Origin: Diatrype stigma
Taxonomy: Eukaryota; Ascomycota; Sordariomycetes; Xylariales; Diatrypaceae
Length of the DNA stretch: 64,000 nucleotides
Direction: 5' to 3'
NCBI GenBank assembly: GCA_022225965.2
Contig: JAKJXP020000003.1
Coordinates: forward strand, 186,001-250,000
Below are positions 56,565-64,000 of the stretch, piece by piece. Numbering within the stretch: the first letter of the stretch is position 1; the number at the start of each line of letters is the position of its first letter. Under the pieces are notes generated by a model. The model did not search any database. It was not told where the DNA came from and saw only the letters and a list, made by a program, of their open reading frames with translations. Made by a program: the position numbers and the translations under genes.

Positions 56565-59503
56565 AGCTAAAACTTGGTGGAAAGCAAAGCAAAGACGGTT
56601 CTATAGTAGCGTAGGTAGTTCCCGGCTGCGGGCTTAAGTCGATTCTGTCAGGTGGGGTTACGTGTAGGTTGGTTGCCCTCCTCTTGTGGGGAGGCTCTTA
56701 TCTCAGCTGACTGACTTGCCCGACCGCTACCGATACTACTCTAGCAGTCTAGGTACTATAAGTTAAAAGTGGTCTAAGCAGTTATAGTAGTAGCTCTCCG
56801 CGCAGCCTGTAATAATAGTCGGGGTCTATGTATCGCATATGTATCATGTAGTCCAGAAGCAAGACATGACTCGTATATATATCAGTAAGGGGGGTGTTGG
56901 AGAGCAGAATACCAAGAAAAGAAAAGCTTGTCCGCAGCGTAGCAAAAAACACACAGCCAAAGCCCTGGGAGGAAAACAAAAGATGCAGTTCGAGTCGAGC
57001 TTCGATCTGGCAGAAGTCGTGATTGTCCTTTTTTATATAAACTTGCAAGAAGTAGGCAATAGGACAATAGGTATGTAGGTACCTGCCTGCCGGTTACCGC
57101 CGGAGGGCTACGGCATTCTTGCATGTGAGTTCCGGATTACGTAGCGGCATCTCCTTACCCAAGAGAGATAATCGGGTACCTAGGTAGCTATTCATTAGGT
57201 AATAGCCGTTGAAGCCTACCTACAATGGGATGATGTTATGAAGTGTACAATACCTATGAATCGGCTCGCCTGCAATTCAGCCCCTGTTATGTTCGGGTGT
57301 CATAGTATAGGTATAGTATTTGAATATGGACTAGAACTAATATCTATTACAGATGGACAGGCAGGCAGTCTAGTATAAGTTCATCCAAATATAGCTGTTG
57401 CTGGTCGTAGTAAGTACGAGGTAGCACACAGATGGATGGATGTTTTGGAATCCGGCATGGGAGCCGACAGACCTCCTTCGCACATAGGCTAGGTTCAAGG
57501 TTGGTTCCTACATACCCTAATGCGGTCCGACGCTGCCTTGACAGGCGGCTTTGTAGAACCTGAACGCAACCTAAGAATGGAAGCCATACCTGTCTGGTAG
57601 TTGCCTTTTTCTCAGAGCGCACCGCAGCAAGTTGGCGGGCGGGCGGGAGGTGGTGATACGCCGACGCCGATGTCCCGAATGATTTGATATGCTGGCCACA
57701 CAGCCACGATAGAATTCCCTGTATATACCAGATGACGCCTGACTATGTAGGTGGCTGGGAGGTGAGAGGTTACGGATTCCGGAACGGAACATGTATGGAA
57801 TATTCGATATTGCTGGCTCGAATCTAGATTGCTTAGCTTCATTAATAATATTATCCCACTGACTGGACTGAGCCTAGTAGTAATAAGTAGACCTGCCTAC
57901 TGTGTACCCTTTCTACCTCGGCATAGTTGGTTACGACATTGGGATAATTCAACAACTTCCAATTAACGTTAAGGGTTTTGGTTATATAGCCAGATAGATT
58001 GATTGCTACGCCTGATTTTGAATATCAGACTTGATCCAACACCCTGAATGAATTATAATCTGCCGTCAAACAAGTGGCATTACTTCGTATTTGGTCTAAT
58101 TATTGTACAATAGGTCCCGGACCCTGAATAGATAAATACATACACACCTACAAAGCTAATCGGACATTTCTTAGCCGGAAGAGCGGGGAGCCTCCGTCCA
58201 GATCTAGCACGCACATTCACTGTAACTATTGTCCCACTCAACCTTTGTAGTTCTACCCTAAACGTCTAGTCTAAGCCCCAAATGGCCTTAGCCCTTTCCC
58301 ATCGGAAAGTCACCGTGGCTAGTGGACAGATTTCACAAGCTGTGGAAGCTGGAAGGCACGGTACAGCTCGCCGCCGTAGCTGTTACGTACGAGTTACCAG
58401 CGTTCTAGCCTTCCACTACTCAACCACTACTGGTTGGCAGCGAACACCCTCTTGTAGCTCCTCTAGTTGGACTACAATATGTTGAAGCAGCTGCAGTTGC
58501 AGCCGGTAGACCACTAGAGTTCAGCAGTTCCGGTACCTACATACATACTGCCTACCTGCCTCTGCTGCCTGCCTGTCTGCCTGTCTGCCTGTATGCGCAA
58601 CATGTACCATACATAGTACATACATAGCTACCCAGATTTGGATGTCCTACATCGACTTTAATGACACTTCCCCCAAAAGACCCAAAAGGCCAAAGGACAA
58701 GACAGCTAAAACACAACCACCCATTTGCCATTGACGAAGCCAACCCCTGCACCTGGATCTCTCATCTCTCCTGACCAAGGTTCGGATCATTTCTCTTCGT
58801 CTTCATTCATCTAGTTATTCCAACTCGACATTGTATTCGTCCTTCCAAGCCTTCAAAGCCTTCCAAGGTACGACCGCACGACGATCATCGCTCTTCTTCC
58901 TCGTCTGGGCCTCTTCCTCAACCAATACCTGCCTTGTGGAGATACTGCATAAGGACCGGACTAGACTTCCTTCCATTCTCCTCAACCATTCCCATCACCT
59001 ACCTACAGGTAGACGGCTATCTCACCACTTGATTGATGAGCGATAATAGCAATTGATCCTCAATTGCAAACGTCGTTAGCCATCCCTTCGACAAGCTTCA
59101 TTGCGCCGAAGAGAGGCAAATACCTGTCACTTGGTCTTGTTTGTCCTACACTCGCACACACACACATTGTTACTTGGCCATCCTCTCACCGCATCAGCGC
59201 ATCTGGTCTTACCCTGTTTGGCCAGCTGTCCTTAGAACATAACCGGCAGTGCACCTTCTGTCGTCGGTTGTGAGCTTTACCTTTCCATCTACCAACAATT
59301 CCATATAATCTTCTTTCGCCCTCGTGCAGTCCGACCACTCCAAGAACAGTTTCACTTTCGCCCCCACGGGAGGTACAACGGTGCTAGCATATATTTTCCT
59401 AGCGGTCTTGCAGTTCCGCCTCAACTATACCGACAGTTGACCCGAGCTTCGTCCCGTCTCACACCGATCATATCTACATACTAGATACTAGTATTGATCC
59501 ATC
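56565..59503. other. 2.9-kb intergenic region
   Basis: Divergent promoters. Frames are short and overlap on both strands. Simple sequence: gcctgcctgtctgcctgtctgcc at about 58565-58590 and cacacacaca near 59154-59165. The last 400 bp look like a long CT-rich 5' UTR. Confidence 0.5.
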
Positions 59504-60763
59504 ATGGATACTTCGAACACCATCTCGCCAGTGACCACCGTTGCTGAATATCTTGTTCTCGGTGCCATCGGAATATTTGTATATATAAGATATTTTGCAC
59601 CTAGAAAGCCACCAACAGCAAAGCAGCCCGCTAGACAGCAGCGATCGACGGATCCTGCTTCTGCAAGCGATTCGAAGAAAAAGGCTGAGAAGGCCGCCAA
59701 GCCAAAACCCAAACCCAAACCAGCGACGGCGACGGCACCGAAGGAAGCGGCCTCTCCCAGCGTGAACCCTAACAACTGGGATGTGGATGACGCGGCGGAC
59801 AAGAAGGCCGATCGCGAGTTCGCTCGCCAGCTGTCTACTGCCCACAGTGGCACCAAGTTCAATGCCAAGAAGTCTGACGAGAAGAAACACAAGTCCGTCA
59901 AGCAGTCCAAGGCGGAAGAAGTCTTGAGTGTCCCGGCGGAGAAGCCTTCGGCCCCATCCTCGCATGCTGGGGATGCGGATGATGACCTCTCCCCCCCGAC
60001 TTCCCCTCCCACCGGGGGAGTGAATGGTCACGATGTCTCCGATATGCTGGAGCCATCTGCCCCAGGCCCTTCGGTTCTCCGCCTCACCGACACCGAGTCT
60101 GTAAAGCCTAAGGAGCGAAAGGCGAAGCCAGTTGAGGTTGTCGAGACGAAGAAGCAGCGCCAGAACCGTAAGAAGGCCGAGGCTGCCAAGGCTGCTCGTG
60201 AAGAGGCGGAACAGGTTCGCAAGGTGCAATTGGAACAACAGCGCCGAACAGCCCGCATTGCAGAAGGTCGCGCTGCCAAGGATGGGTCGGCTTTTGTGGG
60301 TAGCCAGAAGAACGCCTGGAACCAAAAGCCCACCAATGGCGATACTGTCCAGCCACTGGACACTTTCGAAAAGCCTCAGCCTCAACCCAAGTCTGAGCCA
60401 AAGAAGGCGGTGGCTGCCCCTGCAGTCAAGAAGCAGGAGACTGCCGACCCTTGGTTGTCCGGCGTACCCTCGGAAGAAGAGCAGATGGAGCTGCTTCGGC
60501 AAGAAGAGTCTTGGAGCGAGGTCAAGACTAAGAAGAAGGGAAAGAAGAACACTTCTACCGAGGCTTCTACTACCCCAGTTCCTCCGACAAATGGTACAAA
60601 TGGTACAAACGGCGCCTCGGCTACTCCGAGCAACAAGTCGTCAGCTCCATCCGGTGGTGTTGCGAAGAGACCAATCATTACGAGCAGCTCATCCTCGTTT
60701 GCTGCTCTGACACCTGAGGAGACCGACGATAATGATGATGTCGAGCAGGAGTGGGATGTATGA
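59504..60763 (+). CDS. N-terminally membrane-anchored charged protein
   Basis: Single exon, 419 residues, ATG in good context (atcATGGAT). Residues 14-32 form one membrane helix (VAEYLVLGAIGIFVYIRYF), then a basic, Lys/Ala/Pro-rich cytosolic region (KPKPKPKPATATAPK) and a coiled coil (about 215-250: KKQRQNRKKAEAAKAAREEA). The conserved motifs are NPNNWDVDDAADKKADREFA, KNAWNQKPTN and ESWSEVKTKKKGKK. It ends with an NGTNGTNG repeat and an acidic tail. The layout of an N-terminal signal anchor followed by a long basic coiled domain is like ER ribosome-associated or metadherin-type proteins, but that is only an analogy; function unknown. Confidence 0.8.
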   Translation: MDTSNTISPVTTVAEYLVLGAIGIFVYIRYFAPRKPPTAKQPARQQRSTDPASASDSKKKAEKAAKPKPKPKPATATAPKEAASPSVNPNNWDVDDAADKKADREFARQLSTAHSGTKFNAKKSDEKKHKSVKQSKAEEVLSVPAEKPSAPSSHAGDADDDLSPPTSPPTGGVNGHDVSDMLEPSAPGPSVLRLTDTESVKPKERKAKPVEVVETKKQRQNRKKAEAAKAAREEAEQVRKVQLEQQRRTARIAEGRAAKDGSAFVGSQKNAWNQKPTNGDTVQPLDTFEKPQPQPKSEPKKAVAAPAVKKQETADPWLSGVPSEEEQMELLRQEESWSEVKTKKKGKKNTSTEASTTPVPPTNGTNGTNGASATPSNKSSAPSGGVAKRPIITSSSSSFAALTPEETDDNDDVEQEWDV

Positions 60764-62750
60764 TCAGGGCAATGTGTATTGCCATGAAGAGCTTATCTTC
60801 TCTCTTTCTCATATATATTTCAACAAACCCTTCCGGCCTCTAGAAAGTGCCTTCTTTTCATAGAGGCGTACCGTACCTGTACATTACGACACAACAGTCA
60901 GTCTTTCGTACCTCGGCATGTGCCAAGCTACAGACTCTTCCTGGTCTTGGATTCGGTGGCATGGGCTCTAAAGGTCTTTCTGGATGACCAAATGGAGTCC
61001 TGGTCATCCTCATGCTAGCATTACTTCAATATTTTGGTCATTCTGGTCTTTTTGGTATCAAATCACGAAAGCTGCGAAAGGATGCTTCTATAGGGTGCTG
61101 GACTGCGTCAAGGCACGGCTGGCTATGCGCACACGAATGCTAGCGAATATGTCCTTGTCAGTGCCCGGTTTACCTGGCGTCACAATGGGACAAACAGCAC
61201 GACTAGGTTTCTGTCACATGGAGTTGTCAAAGGCACTTTTCTTCCTTATTTCCGTTTATGCCTTCCCTTGTCGTCGACTTCTTACAAAGTTTTTCTTGTG
61301 CACATAAAAAAGGGATGGACCAGTTCCAATTGGCTCTTGGGCTGAACGGAGGCCGGGAGAGGGCAAGGGGGTTGGATGAGGCATGGGTGGCAAAAAGGCA
61401 TCTAGGGAGTGGATGAGGATGTAGTAGTACCCAAGGCTACATTGTACACAGGCAGGGGGGGGAGGGATGTAGGAGCTATAGGTACAAGCCGAGACCCTTT
61501 TCGCGGAGATAGGGATGTCGTTGGCATTTTAAGTAGTGAATAATGAGTGCGTCAGATGAAGTAATGATTGCCTTTGGTGAGAAAGAGAGTTGTCATGGGA
61601 CCAAGTGTACAGCTCCCGGCTCGGCTCCAAATCGTTGTATATAAAGGGGATTTTCGTCCCTTCAAGTTTAGACCTCTTTCTTTCCATCTTGTGCAACAAC
61701 AATTGTATCTTCCTAACCTCAGGCTTGTTTGCAGCCGTGACAAGAGTACTAGACGTTAAGAGTCTATATACAGATGTTAGGTCCGGGACCGGATCCCTTA
61801 GGACCTAGGTGTCACAATGGAGCAGGGCCAGCCTGTTACATCCACCTGTGACAATACCGACATAAGCCACTGTTTCTCAATGAGATAAGTTATGCAGTCT
61901 TCGGATAAAGCATTACCTATTGGCCACGTCGTTGCCCAATGGCAATTCTGACGGTGGGAAATCGACCATCTATATAACAGGCAGCTAGCTGAATTCAATA
62001 ATTCCAACTCCCTGGATAAGCGGGCGAGTAAGCATTTCTCTACGTGGCACAAAAAGCCGTACTTGTAGGCTTGTCATCCTGAATGGATTAGTAATTAACG
62101 TACATGAAAATTGATCAGGGGCCTTTCATGCCGCTATTGACAAGAGGGAACCAGATCTACCACCACACCAAAGTATCGAGATTCGCTTTGCTGCTTTCTA
62201 CTGATGGCAAAGACAAATGGAATTAGCCTCGAATAGTGGGTTCATGAAATCTAGTCTGTCCTTAGTGCTGTATTCGAAGGTTGAAGGACGGGAGAAGAAA
62301 GGAAAAGAGGGCGATGAAAGCTGTCTGTTATTATGATGTTACGACCGTTTCACGAACATCTAAAAAGGAGGTTTACCTTGGTTCATATTCTCTCATGCAT
62401 TTCCATCCCCTCTGTCTTTTCCGCCTTCTCTTATATCACCGGATCGTTGGGCGTTTTTCAATCCAAAACGACCGACTGTGACCATTCAAAGATAGTAAGG
62501 AACAGTAAAGATAACTGTGAAGTTGAAATATATTTCATTTGTTGAAACCTGCTCGTTTCATAGCATATAAGCAGATTGCCATTGATACCAGTGACCACAC
62601 GGTAATCAGAAAGAACGGGTCTTCCTGGAGATCGCTTGAGGCGAGAGATGACAGGATATCCTCTGTAGGGTTAGAAGGATAGTGATTATGCAAGGCGGTT
62701 TCCGTTTGCGCGTCGGTGTTCGCGGTAATGGGTAGGTTGTATAGTACCAC
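60764..62750. other. Intergenic 60.8-62.75 kb
   Basis: No supported gene. A minus-strand frame at 62535-62740 reads as a possible protein C-terminus (EDPFFLITVWSLVSMAICLY, then AMKRAGFNK and stop), i.e. one membrane helix at the end. Its upstream continuation runs into the MITE, so it may be a truncated gene end. Confidence 0.35.
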
Positions 62751-63326
62751 CAGGGTATCACGCAACGCAACCCGTGCAACGCGATCGCCACCAATTGGTT
62801 GCCACCAGCTTCTGCAACCCATCCACTCGGGATTTTTCTGAATTGCGCAACCTGCAGCGCAACCCACGATGCCTTTCCCTAATTGCGCAACTGGTTATAC
62901 GTTGCAGTGGCTAGTGATTTGTGGCTAGTATATATCGTTACATCAATAATTATAGGGACTAATAGGGGTCAAAGTGAAGGCTTTAAAGGGGTGGTTGTTT
63001 GGAGGGGGGATCGCCAGAGGGGGGGTACCGAAGGGGTGCCAGGTATAGGTCGGATAGTCGGTAATAAGAAAGATAATAGGAACCTTTTATTCGGCAAGGC
63101 TGTAATATACTTCGCATACGCCAAATAAACGCCAAAAATCCGTTTTACGACCTTTGTATATGCCCTCACTTTAACCCGATTTGGGTACTGCAACCAATGC
63201 AACGCCACTGCAATTTGGTTGCAGTTGCGCAACTTCAATCCACCAAATCCAGGGTGCCGGTTGCAGTTACTGCAATCCATCCGCTAGAGGGCTTGGTTGC
63301 AGTGGATTGCGTTGCTTCACACCCTG
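62751..63326. mobile_element. hAT-like MITE (576 bp)
   Basis: Terminal inverted repeats: CAGGGTATCACGCAACGCAA at the left and, reverse-complemented from the right end, CAGGGTGTGAAGCAACGCAA; 19 of the first 23 positions match. CAGGG ends are characteristic of many hAT elements. Both subterminal regions (62758-62910 and 63187-63320) are crowded with GCAAC/GTTGC and TGCAAT motifs in both orientations, as expected for transposase-binding subterminal repeats. The interior has no coding capacity. I see no 8-bp target duplication (agtaccac on the left, ctgagaga on the right), so the insertion is old or rearranged. Confidence 0.65.
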
Positions 63327-63427
63327 CTGAGAGACGACCTGGTATGCCACTGAGCCGGCTGCCGTTGTTGACTGAGGAGTGATTCTCTGTCTTGAGTTGC
63401 AGAAGTGTGAGAGCCCTCGCTTGTGAT

Positions 63428-63765
63428 TTAACCCGTACATTCAGCAAGAGAAAGCCGGAGGGTTCCTAACAAGGCCAATGACACAAATAGGAACGCAACA
63501 CCGAAAAAAATGGGGTTGCCACGGAGGTTTTTGACGTCTTCGATGCTAACAGGGGTCCCGATAGTTCTGCTGAGACGAAGACACCATACAAGTTCCTAGT
63601 TCTGATCATATTTTTATGCTTAGCCTTCATCGATGTGCGTATGAAGCCGCCCGCTAGCTGCTTGGTTTCCTTACCGCAGAGCATTGGGGGAGTTCTGGGC
63701 AACGAGGAAGTTGAGGTGCATGTCAGCGACGAGTTTGCCAAAAAGAAGTTTGGTCAATAGGACCA
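63428..63765 (-). pseudogene. 3' end of an unidentified gene (partial or relic)
   Basis: Two spliceable exons on the minus strand: about 63675-63765 and 63428-63566. Joined with a GTAAGG donor and a CAGCAG acceptor they read ..KLLFGKLVADMHLNFLVAQN, SPNALR, TIGTPVSIEDVKNLRGNPIF and a final membrane helix FGVAFLFVSLALLGTL, then RLSLAECTG and stop. I see no convincing exons further upstream within the window (63766-64000), so the 5' part is either beyond the window, behind a long intron, or lost. Proximity to the MITE favours a relic. Family not recognised. Confidence 0.45.
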
Positions 63766-64000
63766 CTGTACGTTCTGGTAATGGTTCTATTAAACCCTTT
63801 GATGACTTTATAAGTAGATTATAAGCAAATATGATGAAGTTTCATTGAGAAAATATAAATTGGTGATTACGCATCCCGTTGGTCACGGCTGTATCGGTCG
63901 AACTATCAGCCACATGGCTTGGATCCTATACCGGCCGGGCCGCGAGCGGGATGGAATAGGCTGAACACGTGGCCCGGCCCATGTTGTAGCTAACCTGTGC
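63766..64000. other. Window edge, no gene seen
   Basis: Mixed composition, including a GC-rich ggccgggccgcgagcggg stretch near 63933-63951. No coding, tRNA or repeat signal that I can support. Confidence 0.4.

Noticed and set aside
1..64000. CRISPR arrays, bacterial operons, 5S/18S/28S rRNA
   Set aside because: The genes are intron-bearing and fungal; no regularly spaced direct repeats with unique spacers and no rRNA-like sequence were seen.

Overview
This is a nuclear chromosome window from a filamentous ascomycete (Pezizomycotina, most likely Sordariomycetes). Supporting signs: genes cut by short spliceosomal introns (48-135 bp, CTRAY-type branch sites), a Zn2Cys6 regulator, fungal P450, F-box, APH-like and CE1 proteins, long gene-free spacers, and a 5.2 kb block with the signature of repeat-induced point mutation (RIP). 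The narrower placement is inference; no rRNA or marker gene is present.

Layout. 1-5.2 kb is an AT-rich RIP-degraded block. In it I recognise the mutated remains of a histone H3-like gene (4.01-4.63 kb), from the MA-TK-T start to the NLC..I..KR / AKDI.L end, followed by an unusual near-open extension to 4.9 kb. 5.7-16.2 kb holds a cytochrome P450, an anoctamin/Ist2-like membrane protein, a small DUF7770-like protein, a single-pass membrane protein and an aquaporin. After a 3.9 kb spacer, 20-26 kb holds an F-box protein, an APH-like kinase-fold protein, a small Cys-rich protein and a secreted CE1 acetylxylan-esterase-like enzyme. 26.2-32 kb is a minus-strand pair: a six-exon 950-residue protein of unknown function and a C2H2-type protein. 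32.7-41.4 kb holds a two-TM protein, an SDR, an intron-containing tRNA-Gly(GCC), a monothiol glutaredoxin, a 19-20 bp minisatellite and two unknown proteins. 41.4-47 kb is essentially empty. 47-61 kb holds a Zn2Cys6 factor, a small secreted protein, LSM8, a nucleoside hydrolase (convergent with LSM8) and an ER/membrane-anchored charged protein. 62.7-63.3 kb is a hAT-like MITE next to a relic gene end.

The genes do not form an obvious pathway; this is a mixture of housekeeping (LSM8, glutaredoxin, tRNA, nucleosidase) and accessory genes. The first 26 kb, beside the RIP block, is the more accessory part. Exon models were built by hand from splice sites, phase and family conservation; coordinates of small exons may shift by a few bases.
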